Source: Bacillota bacterium (lineage in GTDB: Bacteria; Bacillota; Clostridia; Peptostreptococcales; Anaerovoracaceae). From it: a stretch of DNA of 64,000 nucleotides. The translations under genes and the position numbers were made by a program. Within the stretch, counting starts at the first letter, position 1. Every line of letters begins with the position of its first letter. The stretch is taken from NCBI GenBank assembly GCA_029101005.1, contig JAQXQE010000023.1:42285-106284 (forward strand), given 5' to 3'. This document shows, piece by piece, positions 34,381 through 42,550 of the stretch. Under the pieces are notes generated by a model that worked only from the letters and a program-made list of their open reading frames with translations, ran no database searches and was not told the origin of the DNA.

Positions 34381-35262
34381 ATGGACGCGAGCAGCATACA
34401 GGTTTTTCTGACGGTTGCGGAGGAAGGAAGCTTCCGCAAAGCCGCTAACGCACTTGGATATACACAGGCGGGCATCAGTTATATTGTGAATAGCCTGGAA
34501 GAAGAACTGTGCCTCACTCTGTTCATAAGAGATAGAAATGGAGTGCAGCTGTCAGCTGAGGGCCAGGCGATTCTCCCACAGATCAAGAGACTTGAGAAGG
34601 ATAGTCAGGCGATTCTCAGAACCGCAAATGAGCTCAAGGGTCTTGAGAAAGGTTCATTGGTTATCCAGGTTTTCGATAGCGTATCGATTCACTGGCTTCC
34701 GGGAATCCTCAAGGAATTCAAGAGAGATTATCCAGGAGTTCAGATAGAGTTAACGAGCGAGGAAGACAGTGTTCGCGCAGAGCAGAAGGTTGCAACAGGA
34801 GAAGTTGACTGCAGTTTCTTCCTGACAGAGCCAAGAGATGATATCGAAGTATTCAAACTCAAGGATGATCCACTCCTGGCAGTAGTTGCCAGAGACTGCA
34901 AATCCATACCAGGCGACGTATTCCCAGTTGAGATGCTCGACAAGCTTCCATATATCAGTATGAAATATGACAGTAACACGGGAATGCGTAATGTTTTCCA
35001 GCGAAACAATGCGCTTCCGCAGATTGAGTACAGCCTCGACAACGACCACGCCGCGATTGCAATGGTAGAGAAAGGACTGGGCTACTGCATTTTCCCAGAG
35101 CTGCTTCTCAAGCACACTCCATTTGACGTGCGCACACTGCCGCTCGATAAGCCACAGACAAGAACCATCAGCATCGGCACAAGATCGATGGAGACAGCAT
35201 CGAGCGCATGCCGCAAATTCATAGAATACACCCGCCGTTGGGTTGAAGAACACGAGAAATAA
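34381..35262 (+). CDS. LysR-family transcriptional regulator
   Basis: 293 residues with the N-terminal winged helix-turn-helix (FLTVAEEGSFRKAANALGYTQAG) and a substrate-binding-like effector domain from about residue 90. The ATG has AAAGGAGGGCACC upstream. The prolyl-tRNA-deacylase-like gene starts 13 bp after its stop, and a small membrane protein gene is divergent, giving two candidate targets. TGTGCTACAAT, an extended -10, lies at 34333-34343 before it. Confidence 0.88.
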   Translation: MDASSIQVFLTVAEEGSFRKAANALGYTQAGISYIVNSLEEELCLTLFIRDRNGVQLSAEGQAILPQIKRLEKDSQAILRTANELKGLEKGSLVIQVFDSVSIHWLPGILKEFKRDYPGVQIELTSEEDSVRAEQKVATGEVDCSFFLTEPRDDIEVFKLKDDPLLAVVARDCKSIPGDVFPVEMLDKLPYISMKYDSNTGMRNVFQRNNALPQIEYSLDNDHAAIAMVEKGLGYCIFPELLLKHTPFDVRTLPLDKPQTRTISIGTRSMETASSACRKFIEYTRRWVEEHEK

Positions 35263-35275
35263 AGGAGGATCTACT

Positions 35276-35812
35276 ATGTACATCAGCGATATCACAAGCG
35301 CAGCGCCAAGCGATGAGCGTTGCCCACTCGAAACCAAAGTATACGAGACACTGGCCGAGCTCGGCATCCCGTTCGAGCGCGTAGATAACGATTCAGTCGA
35401 AGCGATGGAAGAGTGCATCGAGATTCAGGACAAGCTCGGCGCAGAGATTCGCAAGACAATCGTAGTCTGCAATCGTCAGAAGACCGACTACTACCTCGTA
35501 GTTCTCCCTGCAGATAAAAGGTTCGACTCCAAAGCCTTTGCCAAGGCTATGGAGTGCTCACGTCTCTCTTTTGCGTCAGGTGACGACATGGTAGAGAAGC
35601 TCGGTGTGGCACCAGGAAGCGCTACCGTAATGTCAATTCTCAACGACGCCGACGGAATTGTCAAAGTCGCAATCGACAAAGAAGTCGCAGACGAAGAGTG
35701 GTTCGCCTGCAACCCTGGTGCGAACACAACACACATCAAGATCAAGACAGCAGATCTGATCGACAAAGTCCTGCCAGCGCAGAATCACGCGGCAACAATC
35801 GTCGAACTCTAA
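35276..35812 (+). CDS. YbaK/ProX-type aminoacyl-tRNA deacylase
   Basis: 178 residues (start MYISDI, with AAGGAGG 7 nt upstream; a start inside the LysR gene is not supported). The YbaK fold is visible: KTIVVCNRQKTDYYLVVLPAD with the catalytic-type Lys, GSATVMSILND and the terminal ANTTHIKIKTADL. Members named ProX/PrdX hydrolyse Ala- or Cys-charged tRNA-Pro as an editing activity. Cotranscription with a LysR gene is unusual for an editing enzyme. Specificity is inferred from family only. Confidence 0.85.
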   Translation: MYISDITSAAPSDERCPLETKVYETLAELGIPFERVDNDSVEAMEECIEIQDKLGAEIRKTIVVCNRQKTDYYLVVLPADKRFDSKAFAKAMECSRLSFASGDDMVEKLGVAPGSATVMSILNDADGIVKVAIDKEVADEEWFACNPGANTTHIKIKTADLIDKVLPAQNHAATIVEL

Positions 35813-35825
35813 CGAATAATAATTA

Positions 35826-35860
35826 AAGAAGGGAATGATGCCTCGCATCAATCCCTTCTT
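35826..35860. terminator. Bidirectional terminator between ProX-like and TetR genes
   Basis: 16 bp near-perfect stem AAGAAGGGAATGATGC with loop CTC. It covers the last codons of the convergent TetR gene and ends in TTTCTT on the plus strand. Confidence 0.8.
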
Positions 35861-36432
35861 TTCTTAATAACAATCTGCCCCTTGTGCGGCTCGCTCACCC
35901 ACCACAACTCGCGCAGAGTCGGCGGCATGATCTCGAAGAGCGCCTGAGCCGCCTCCTCAGCGCTCAGCTTATACTCATCGAAAATCCACCTTTTGTACAT
36001 AGTCGCAATACCAATTGTATATACATCGCACTGAAGCTTCTCAGCCTCAGTGAAGCCCTGACCATTTCGGTTCTGTCTCGTAATCGTCTCCACTACACCT
36101 TCAGAATACGTGGCGATATAGTCGGCAAGTGAATTGATTCCCTCTGTGTTGAACGCATTGCGAAGGAACTTCCAGTGACTCTTGCCGTACTTGTACAACT
36201 TGCAATACAGGTCCTTGTAGCTAGTTGACATCATCGGATTCACATAGCCGTCAAGCAGCAGCTTGTAATTGTAATTCATTACATCGTACTTGTCCTGGAA
36301 GTATCTGTAGAAAGTCGCCCTTGATACCCCTGCCTCGCGACAGAGCATAGCCACAGTCAGCCTGTCCATATCCACTTCTTTAATCAGCGTATTATATGCT
36401 CGCAGGATATCCTGCCTGGTTCTATCTGACAT
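35848..36432 (-). CDS. TetR/AcrR-family repressor
   Basis: 194 residues from MSDRTRQDILRAYN; the ATG at 36432 has GAAGGACGAGGAT immediately upstream and gives the usual TetR N-terminus. A longer GTG-started frame to 36492 would run through the operator and has no ribosome site. The helix-turn-helix reads LTVAMLCREAGVSRATFYRYFQDKYDVM. The ligand domain is unassigned. It is divergent from the flavo-Fe-S oxidoreductase gene and an inverted repeat between them is a good operator, so it probably represses that gene and itself. Confidence 0.88.
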   Translation of the reverse strand: MSDRTRQDILRAYNTLIKEVDMDRLTVAMLCREAGVSRATFYRYFQDKYDVMNYNYKLLLDGYVNPMMSTSYKDLYCKLYKYGKSHWKFLRNAFNTEGINSLADYIATYSEGVVETITRQNRNGQGFTEAEKLQCDVYTIGIATMYKRWIFDEYKLSAEEAAQALFEIMPPTLRELWWVSEPHKGQIVIKKRRD

Positions 36433-36474
36433 ATCCTCGTCCTTCCACAATTCAGCGAGACACATTCTCATATC

Positions 36475-36491
36475 TGTCTCATATTGAGACA
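36475..36491. promoter_or_regulatory. TetR operator candidate
   Basis: TGTCTCATATTGAGACA, perfect 6 bp arms around a 5 bp centre. GAGACACATTC occurs twice, 29 bp apart (starting about 36457 and 36486), and TGTTTC/AAGACA half-sites follow at 36504-36515, overlapping the -35 of the oxidoreductase promoter. Confidence 0.65.
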
Positions 36492-36509
36492 CATTCGCAT
36501 ATATGTTTC

Positions 36510-36538
36510 AAGACAAGTTTTTAACAAAAGAATAGAAT
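36510..36538 (+). promoter_or_regulatory. Promoter of the flavo-Fe-S oxidoreductase gene
   Basis: -35 AAGACA (36510-36515), 17 bp spacer, -10 TAGAAT (36533-36538). Its -35 lies within the repeated TetR half-sites, so repression by occlusion is plausible. Confidence 0.6.
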
Positions 36539-36587
36539 GCAGACATAGAAACAATGTAGACAACAGAACAAACAAGGAGGGTCTATT

Positions 36588-39335
36588 ATGTCAGCTAAGA
36601 ACCATGTCTGGACTGAAGGCGAACTCAGAAATATGATGGCCTACAGAGAAGCAACCAAGGATCAGCCCGTTCGTAAGAACCTGATTAAGATGGTCAGACA
36701 CATCAATATGCTTAACCCATTCCCAACTAAGGATTCATGGGAATACATCATGTTCAACAGACTACTGACAGACGAGATGGTAGACACTGTTAACACAATG
36801 AAGCTTCGTAAGCTCTACTACATCGACGAGCTCGCGAAGAAGAACAACAAGTCAGTTGAAGAGATGGCAAAACTCTGTCACGAGATGGTATCCATAGGTA
36901 TCATCGAGTACTGCACAGACGATGACGGTGTAGATAGAGTACAGCTTCCAGTCTTCGCACCAGGTGCTATGGAGAACACGTGCTACACACCTGAGCTGCT
37001 CGAGGAGTATCCAGAGCTTACAGGCTTCCTTAATTACATTCTCGATCTGCAGAAGCTCGTATCTCCTATGCTTCCAAGCGGACAAGCTCTGATGAGAGCG
37101 ATCCCGGTAGAGGCTGCAATTCAGGGAGACAGCAAGAAGGTTCCAACAGATGAGTGCTCATACTGGCTCGACAAAGCCGGTGAGTCAATCGGTGTCGGCT
37201 ACTGCGAGTGCCGTCGTCTCAGAAGAATGGTAGACGAGGGATCCGCAGACCTCGAGGGCGAGTGGTGCCTCTCACTCGGTAAGTACGCAGAGAGCCTTAT
37301 CCGAGTAGGCAAACACAGAAGAGTCACAAGAGAAGAAGCTGAGCACATCCTGAGAGAGGCAGAGAAGAGAGGATACGTACACCAGCTGTCAAACATCGAC
37401 GGCCCGGACTTCTCAATCTTCATCTGCAACTGTGCTTGGGATACCTGCATGGCTCTCAAGACTTCATGGTACACATCATCACCTAACCTCTCATCATCAA
37501 ACTACAAGGCTCACGTTGATGGCGAGAAATGCGTAGCCTGCGGCGGTTGCGTTGAGGTTTGTCCTCAGGGCGCAGTTAAGCTCGGAGAGAAACTCTGCAC
37601 AAAGAAGCACATTCCGATCAAACCGCATCCTGTGCCAAGCAACACACTTTTTAGCAAGAGATTCTGGTGGGGCAACGACTTCCTTACCGAAAGAAGATTC
37701 ACATACGAGGAGACTGGTACTGCTCCATGTAAAACCGCCTGCCCGGCGCACATCGCTGTCCAGGGTTACCTCAAGCTCGCGGCACAAGGCAAGTATCGTG
37801 AGGCTCTAGAGCTGATCAAGAAGGAGAACCCATTCCCAGCTGTATGCGGTTCAATCTGTCACAGATACTGCGAGTCAGAGTGTACTCGTGGCGAGTTCGA
37901 TTCACCTGTTGCAATCGACGAGGTTAAGAAGTTCATCGCTGAGCAGGAGCTCAAGAGCGAGAACCGCTTCGTGCCTGAGAAGTACTACAACTACGGCCAC
38001 AAGGTTGCAGTTATCGGTGCTGGTCCTGCTGGAATGACATGTGCATACTACCTGGCAATCCTCGGTCACGATGTAACTGTTTTTGATAAGAACGAGAAGC
38101 CAGGCGGAATGATGACTTACGGAATTCCATCATTCAGACTCAACAAGACACTCGTTGATGCGGAGATCGACATTCTTAGAGAGCTTGGCGTTGAGTTCAA
38201 GTGCGGCGTCAATGTCGGTGAGGATGTTACTATTCCAGAGCTCAGAGAGCAGGGTTACAAGGGCTTCTTCATAGGCGTTGGTCTGCAGAGCGGCGGCAAG
38301 CTCGGAATCCCTGGCGAGGACACAGAAGGTGTTATGGCTGGAATCGACTTCAGCTACAAGACTGCAAGTGAAGGTGTTCAGAAGCTCAGCGGCAAGGTAG
38401 TTGTAATCGGTGGTGGTAACATCGGTGCTGACGTTGCAAGAACTGCACTCAGAAGCGGAGCCGAAGAGGTTCACCTCTACTGCCTCGAGTCTTACGAGGA
38501 TATGCCAATGGGCATCGAGGATAGAACAGAGTGCGAGGAAGAGGGAATCATCATCCACGCAGGCTGGGGTCAGACTTCAATCAATACAAATTACGGCAAG
38601 TGCACCGGCATCAATTTCCGCAAGTGCCTCAGCGTTAAGAACGAGGAGGGTCGTTTCGATCCTAAGTTCGACGACAGCATCACAGACTCAATCGACTGCG
38701 AGACAGTTCTCTACTGCATCGGTCAGAAGGTTGACTGGGGCAAGCTGCTCGATGGAACTAAGGTTGAGTTCAACAGAAATGGAACTGCAATTGCCGACAA
38801 GGTAACACTGCAGACAGCAGAGCCTGACATCTTCGTAGGTGGAGATGCATACACAGGACAGAAGTTCGTTATCGATGCTATCGCTGCCGGTAAGGAAGCT
38901 GCGGACTCACTCCACAGATACGTACACGAGGGACACTCCCTGACACTCGGACGTATTAAGAGAGATACTTTTACTATGATTGATAAGGACAACCTCGACG
39001 TCAAGGAGTACGATAAGACTCCACGTCAGGTTCCATCAGTCAAGAAGGAGCTGAGCTTCGACGATCCAAAGTCTGCACTCACCGAGGAGCAGGTTAAGGC
39101 CGAGACAGCAAGATGTCTCAGCTGCGGTAAGGCAGTTGTCGACACTGGCTTCTGCATCGGATGCGGACTCTGCACAGTTCGCTGCAAGTTCGATGCAATC
39201 AGCCTTTCAAGAGACCTCAATGATTACGGCGAAGTATACGAGAAGCTTCCACTCGTAGTTGTTAAGGAAGAACTTGCAAGAGTCGGTCGTGCAATCGCTA
39301 AGCCATTCAACGGAGTAAAGGATATTAACAAGTAA
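36588..39335 (+). CDS. Multidomain Fe-S/FAD pyridine nucleotide oxidoreductase (GltD/NfnB-like with extra ferredoxin domains)
   Basis: 915 residues in at least four parts. Residues 1-300 hold a winged-helix-like segment (about 60-125, ending APGAMEN) and cysteine pairs at C206/C208 and C280/C282/C287. A 4Fe-4S ferredoxin motif follows (C315, C318, C321, C325). The GltD-type Fe-S helical domain is at 381-445 (C381, C385, C420, C424, C428, C432). FAD (VIGAGPAG, about 475) and NAD(P) (VIGGGNIGAD, about 605) Rossmann folds follow, and a second ferredoxin ends the protein (C843-C866). It probably passes electrons between NAD(P)H and ferredoxin or an unknown acceptor. AAGGAGG precedes the ATG. hypA overlaps its stop by one base. 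Confidence 0.82.
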   Translation: MSAKNHVWTEGELRNMMAYREATKDQPVRKNLIKMVRHINMLNPFPTKDSWEYIMFNRLLTDEMVDTVNTMKLRKLYYIDELAKKNNKSVEEMAKLCHEMVSIGIIEYCTDDDGVDRVQLPVFAPGAMENTCYTPELLEEYPELTGFLNYILDLQKLVSPMLPSGQALMRAIPVEAAIQGDSKKVPTDECSYWLDKAGESIGVGYCECRRLRRMVDEGSADLEGEWCLSLGKYAESLIRVGKHRRVTREEAEHILREAEKRGYVHQLSNIDGPDFSIFICNCAWDTCMALKTSWYTSSPNLSSSNYKAHVDGEKCVACGGCVEVCPQGAVKLGEKLCTKKHIPIKPHPVPSNTLFSKRFWWGNDFLTERRFTYEETGTAPCKTACPAHIAVQGYLKLAAQGKYREALELIKKENPFPAVCGSICHRYCESECTRGEFDSPVAIDEVKKFIAEQELKSENRFVPEKYYNYGHKVAVIGAGPAGMTCAYYLAILGHDVTVFDKNEKPGGMMTYGIPSFRLNKTLVDAEIDILRELGVEFKCGVNVGEDVTIPELREQGYKGFFIGVGLQSGGKLGIPGEDTEGVMAGIDFSYKTASEGVQKLSGKVVVIGGGNIGADVARTALRSGAEEVHLYCLESYEDMPMGIEDRTECEEEGIIIHAGWGQTSINTNYGKCTGINFRKCLSVKNEEGRFDPKFDDSITDSIDCETVLYCIGQKVDWGKLLDGTKVEFNRNGTAIADKVTLQTAEPDIFVGGDAYTGQKFVIDAIAAGKEAADSLHRYVHEGHSLTLGRIKRDTFTMIDKDNLDVKEYDKTPRQVPSVKKELSFDDPKSALTEEQVKAETARCLSCGKAVVDTGFCIGCGLCTVRCKFDAISLSRDLNDYGEVYEKLPLVVVKEELARVGRAIAKPFNGVKDINK

Positions 39336-39676
39336 TGCATGAGATTTCAGTTTTGGAGAAAGTAGTTCAGCTCTGTCGCAAGGCAGCTGAAGAGAATAAG
39401 GTGGAGAACATCAAAGAGATAAGTCTGACTGTAGGCGAGCTCTCGGGCTATCTGCCTTACTTCTTCACGGAGTATTTTCCGATAATAACCAAGGACGAGC
39501 CCCTCTTCGAGGACACGAAGCTGAACATCCACGAGACGAGAGGCGAAGCCCTCTGCAAAGAGTGCGGCGCTATGTACAAGGTCAGCACTACAGAAGGAGC
39601 CTGCCCTCGATGCGGCAGCCGCAACAAAACCATACTCGGCGGTGACGAATTCCGACTCGAGCAATTAATCGTATAA
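39335..39676 (+). CDS. hypA: Hydrogenase nickel-insertion protein HypA
   Basis: 113 residues, family length. The N-terminal MHE supplies the nickel ligand His2, and the zinc site is C-X2-C ... C-X2-C (CKEC and CPRC). HypA delivers nickel to [NiFe]-hydrogenase and sometimes urease. The start codon overlaps the oxidoreductase stop (TAATG), so the two are translationally coupled. No hydrogenase or other hyp gene is in the window, which makes its partner the open question; it might serve a distant hydrogenase or the oxidoreductase itself. Confidence 0.9.
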   Translation: MHEISVLEKVVQLCRKAAEENKVENIKEISLTVGELSGYLPYFFTEYFPIITKDEPLFEDTKLNIHETRGEALCKECGAMYKVSTTEGACPRCGSRNKTILGGDEFRLEQLIV

Positions 39677-39680
39677 AAGA

Positions 39681-39713
39681 AGAAAGAGAGGACACTATGT
39701 GCCCTCTCTTTCT
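39681..39713. terminator. Bidirectional terminator between hypA and the tRNA
   Basis: AGAAAGAGAGG/CCTCTCTTTCT stem with an inner CAC/GTG pairing. On the minus strand it ends TTTCTTCTTTT, giving the tRNA a good U-tract. Confidence 0.85.
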
Positions 39714-39714
39714 C

Positions 39715-39789
39715 TGGAGCTGGTGATCAGAATCGAACTGACAGCCCACGCATTACGAATGCGTTGCTCTACCATTGAGCCACACCAGC
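39715..39789 (-). tRNA. tRNA-Thr (CGT), CCA encoded
   Basis: Minus-strand cloverleaf: acceptor GCTGGTG/CACCAGC, D-arm GCTC/GAGC, anticodon arm ACGCA TTCGTAA TGCGT (anticodon CGT, reads ACG), variable GGGCT region and T-arm GTCAG TTCGATT CTGAT. Discriminator U, then CCA in the DNA. It has its own promoter and terminator. Confidence 0.95.
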
Positions 39790-39809
39790 TTATATCAACA
39801 AGCTTAATC

Positions 39810-39838
39810 ATTATACCGCCTGCCCTCTGATAATTCAA
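39810..39838 (-). promoter_or_regulatory. tRNA-Thr promoter
   Basis: Minus strand -35 TTGAAT (39833-39838), 17 bp spacer, -10 TATAAT (39810-39815). It is back to back with the DUF6873 gene promoter. Confidence 0.75.
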
Positions 39839-39841
39839 GTT

Positions 39842-39851
39842 GTGCTATAAT
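39842..39851 (+). promoter_or_regulatory. Extended -10 promoter giving a leaderless DUF6873 mRNA
   Basis: TGTGCTATAAT with -10 TATAAT at 39846-39851; 6 nt then separate it from the ATG at 39858. No -35 match and no Shine-Dalgarno box. Confidence 0.65.
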
Positions 39852-39857
39852 CACAGC

Positions 39858-40520
39858 ATGGCAAGCAATACACAGACTACAATCAAATACATTGCGAGTT
39901 CTGCACCTGCAGAACTCATCGAATATATCGAAAGCAAGGGCTACAGTATTGAGCTCATTGCGAAGCACCCACTGCTACCTGATGGAATTGCGGATCATCC
40001 GGATCTCAGAGTGTGCAGACTTGGCATCAGCGATGATGCACCGACGCTGAGGATTGATGACGACAAGCTTGGCGCGGAGTATCCGATGGATGTTCCATAT
40101 AATGTCGCATGTACTGGTCGCTATCTGATCTGCAATACGAAATATGCAGCAGCCGAGATTCTTGAGACGGCCGAGCAGCTAGGAATGCAGATTGTTCACG
40201 TTAAGCAGGGCTATGCGAAATGCAGCTGCGTCATTGTCGACGAAGATTCGATTATCACATATGACAGAGGTCTCGCGAAAGCATGCAAAGCCGCGGGACT
40301 TAACGTGCTCGAAGTGGAAGCCGGCGGAATAGAACTCCCGGGGTATGCCACGGGTTTTATCGGGGGATGCAGCGGAAGAGTCGGTAATGAGATTGTCTTC
40401 TGCGGCGACCTCAGCAAGCATACAGATTACGAGCAAATCAGGGATTACATCGAGATAAGAGGGCTCAAATGCGTGAGCATCAGCGAGAGGCCGCTGCGCG
40501 ACATTGGGTCGATTGTATAG
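39858..40520 (+). CDS. DUF6873-like protein of unknown function
   Basis: 220 residues from MASNTQTTIKYIASS; a slightly longer frame would begin upstream of the promoter -10 and is rejected. It shows an alternating strand-helix pattern with PYNVACTGRYLICNTKYAAAEI, VHVKQGYAKCSCVIVDEDSIITYDRGLAKA and GFIGGCSGRVGNEIVFCGDL, resembling the amidinotransferase/arginine-deiminase-like fold group to which DUF6873 has been related. Catalytic residues are not certain. It is 9 bp before a radical SAM gene and probably shares its transcript. The mRNA seems leaderless. Confidence 0.65.
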   Translation: MASNTQTTIKYIASSAPAELIEYIESKGYSIELIAKHPLLPDGIADHPDLRVCRLGISDDAPTLRIDDDKLGAEYPMDVPYNVACTGRYLICNTKYAAAEILETAEQLGMQIVHVKQGYAKCSCVIVDEDSIITYDRGLAKACKAAGLNVLEVEAGGIELPGYATGFIGGCSGRVGNEIVFCGDLSKHTDYEQIRDYIEIRGLKCVSISERPLRDIGSIV

Positions 40521-40529
40521 GAGGCGGAG

Positions 40530-41579
40530 ATGAAGAAACATGCGATAATACCGGTTTTCATACCGCACCTGGGGTGTCCGAACGACTGTGTTTTCTGCAA
40601 CCAGCGGAAAATCACCGCGCGCACGACAGCCCCAACTCAGGAAGCTGTGCGCGCGACCATCGACGAGTGGCTCACCACGCTCGAGCCACGAAGATCAGAA
40701 GGGCTCGAGCAGATCGAAGTTGCATTCTATGGCGGAAGCTTCACCGGACTCGAGATCGAAGAACAATCGCTCTACCTTGCAGTAGCCAAGGACTACCTCG
40801 ATGCAGGTCGTATCGACGGCATACATCTTTCGACCAGACCAGACTATATAGATGACGAGATTCTGACGAATCTCCGCGATTATGGTGTCCGAACCATTGA
40901 ACTCGGAGTCCAGTCATTTGACGACCACGTTCTCCGTCTTTCGAATCGCGGCCACAGCCCGGACGATGTATACCGAGCGGCCGCCCTCATCAAATCCTAC
41001 GGATTCCGTCTCGGCATCCAACTGATGATCGGACTGCCCGGCGACAGCCTCGAGACTTGCATCTACTCAGCCAAAGAAGCCGCAAAGCTTAAGCCAGAGC
41101 TTGCCCGCCTCTATCCGACCATCGTACTCGACGACACAAGACTTCTCGAGATGTACAAGTCAGGAGAATATCAGGCACTCAGCAGAGAAGATGCAATTCT
41201 CCGCACCAAGGAGATGTACAAGATACTCGACAAAGCCGGAATCTACATCATGCGAGTTGGCCTCAAGAGCACCGACATCATCGGCGACGGCGGTGCGATT
41301 AACGGCGGCACCTACCATCCGGCATTCCGCCAGCTGGTTGAGTCCGCAATTGTTCGCGACAGGCTTGAGCCACAGCTCGATGCAATCAGCGCAAGTCTGC
41401 AATCAGACCAGACTGTCAAAGTCGACCTCAGCACCAACTCAAGTTGGTTCTCCAATCTGATTGGCAACGCCCGTGAGAACAAGCTGCATTTTGCATTCAA
41501 ATATCCGCAGCTCAATCTGCGATACTGCGTCGACAACAGCCTTGCCGACGGCGAATGCCGCGCAATCCTACATCAATAA
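40530..41579 (+). CDS. Elp3-like radical SAM protein
   Basis: 349 residues. The SAM-binding cluster motif CPNDCVFCNQ is at residues 16-25, followed by IEVAFYGGSFTGL, the Elp3-like STRPDYIDDEILTNL and TIELGVQSFDDHVL. It lacks the C-terminal acetyltransferase domain of true Elp3. Bacterial members of this size are often encoded near rnc/smc; their target is not established, but tRNA or protein modification is the usual proposal. GGAGGCGGAG lies right before the ATG. Confidence 0.85.
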   Translation: MKKHAIIPVFIPHLGCPNDCVFCNQRKITARTTAPTQEAVRATIDEWLTTLEPRRSEGLEQIEVAFYGGSFTGLEIEEQSLYLAVAKDYLDAGRIDGIHLSTRPDYIDDEILTNLRDYGVRTIELGVQSFDDHVLRLSNRGHSPDDVYRAAALIKSYGFRLGIQLMIGLPGDSLETCIYSAKEAAKLKPELARLYPTIVLDDTRLLEMYKSGEYQALSREDAILRTKEMYKILDKAGIYIMRVGLKSTDIIGDGGAINGGTYHPAFRQLVESAIVRDRLEPQLDAISASLQSDQTVKVDLSTNSSWFSNLIGNARENKLHFAFKYPQLNLRYCVDNSLADGECRAILHQ

Positions 41580-41622
41580 CAAACCCTATGTTCTCTTTAC
41601 CTTGTGCTTTGCTGCATATGCG

Positions 41623-42534
41623 TTACTTGCTCAGTCGGTCGAGCGGTTTCAGAAGCGTTACGAACGATGCGCTGATCAGAAGCACAATTCCAACAACAGT
41701 GTTCCACATAATAGTCTCATGCAGAATGATGATTGCAACGAAAGGTGCAATCGCCGGTTTGATGAAGAAAACCAGCGAGCCGGTAGTCGCATCCGAATGC
41801 TTGATAGCAATAAAGTATGCCAGATAGCCGACACCAGTAACGAGAATTCCAACGTAAGCAACGAGCCAAGGATGATCCATAACACCCTCGAACACAGGTC
41901 TTCCCATAAAAAGCATAATTACGAGCAATACGATTGAGCCGATAATGAATGATGCCGCAGTCTGAGTGAATGTGCCGATTCTTGCAAGTGACTGCTTACC
42001 CATAACAGTGTAAGCACCGAATGCACTTGATGCCACAAGCATCATCACCAGTCCGAAGACAGTATTGCCCTCCTGCACATCCCAAGGTCTTATCATAAAG
42101 AAGAGTGCAACGAAGCCCATAACAACTGCCAGATACTTGTTCTTATCCATCTTCTCCTTAGTGAAGAGGTGCGCAACTATCATTGTGAAGACAGTATTCA
42201 GGCAGATGATCGATGCCGCAGTTGCTGCGTTGCAGTTTGCAATTCCAATCTGGAAGGCAAGCATACTGATTGGAATGCACATGATTCCAACGAGTGTCAG
42301 CCATGTCCAGTCCTTGCGCGTAAGCTTCTCCCCCTTTGATCTGAACTTCTCGTTATACTCCTTGAATGCAAAAGGAAGCAGTACAATTCCTCCGATAATG
42401 AATCTCAGGAAGGTCAGCTGCAGTGAATCGAAGCTCGCACCTCCGATCTTAAGAGCAACCTCCATCGTTCCGAAGAGGAACGCCGGTATCAGTATGCAGA
42501 TAATAACAATTCGCAAATTCTTGATTTTGCCCAT
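41623..42534 (-). CDS. EamA/DMT superfamily transporter
   Basis: 303 residues with ten predicted membrane helices in two EamA repeats (the first holds TFLRFIIGGIVLLPFAF, the second TVMGKQSLARIGTFTQTAASF). Such proteins export amino acids or metabolites; substrate unknown. It is 16 bp downstream of the DUF2974 gene and may share its transcript. Convergent with the radical SAM gene, 43 bp apart. Confidence 0.9.
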   Translation of the reverse strand: MGKIKNLRIVIICILIPAFLFGTMEVALKIGGASFDSLQLTFLRFIIGGIVLLPFAFKEYNEKFRSKGEKLTRKDWTWLTLVGIMCIPISMLAFQIGIANCNAATAASIICLNTVFTMIVAHLFTKEKMDKNKYLAVVMGFVALFFMIRPWDVQEGNTVFGLVMMLVASSAFGAYTVMGKQSLARIGTFTQTAASFIIGSIVLLVIMLFMGRPVFEGVMDHPWLVAYVGILVTGVGYLAYFIAIKHSDATTGSLVFFIKPAIAPFVAIIILHETIMWNTVVGIVLLISASFVTLLKPLDRLSK

Positions 42535-42550
42535 CTTAACTCTCTATCCC

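Noticed and set aside
36433..36492. Longer GTG-started TetR protein
   Set aside because: It would read through the operator palindrome and has no ribosome site, whereas ATG 36432 has a strong one and gives a normal TetR N-terminus.
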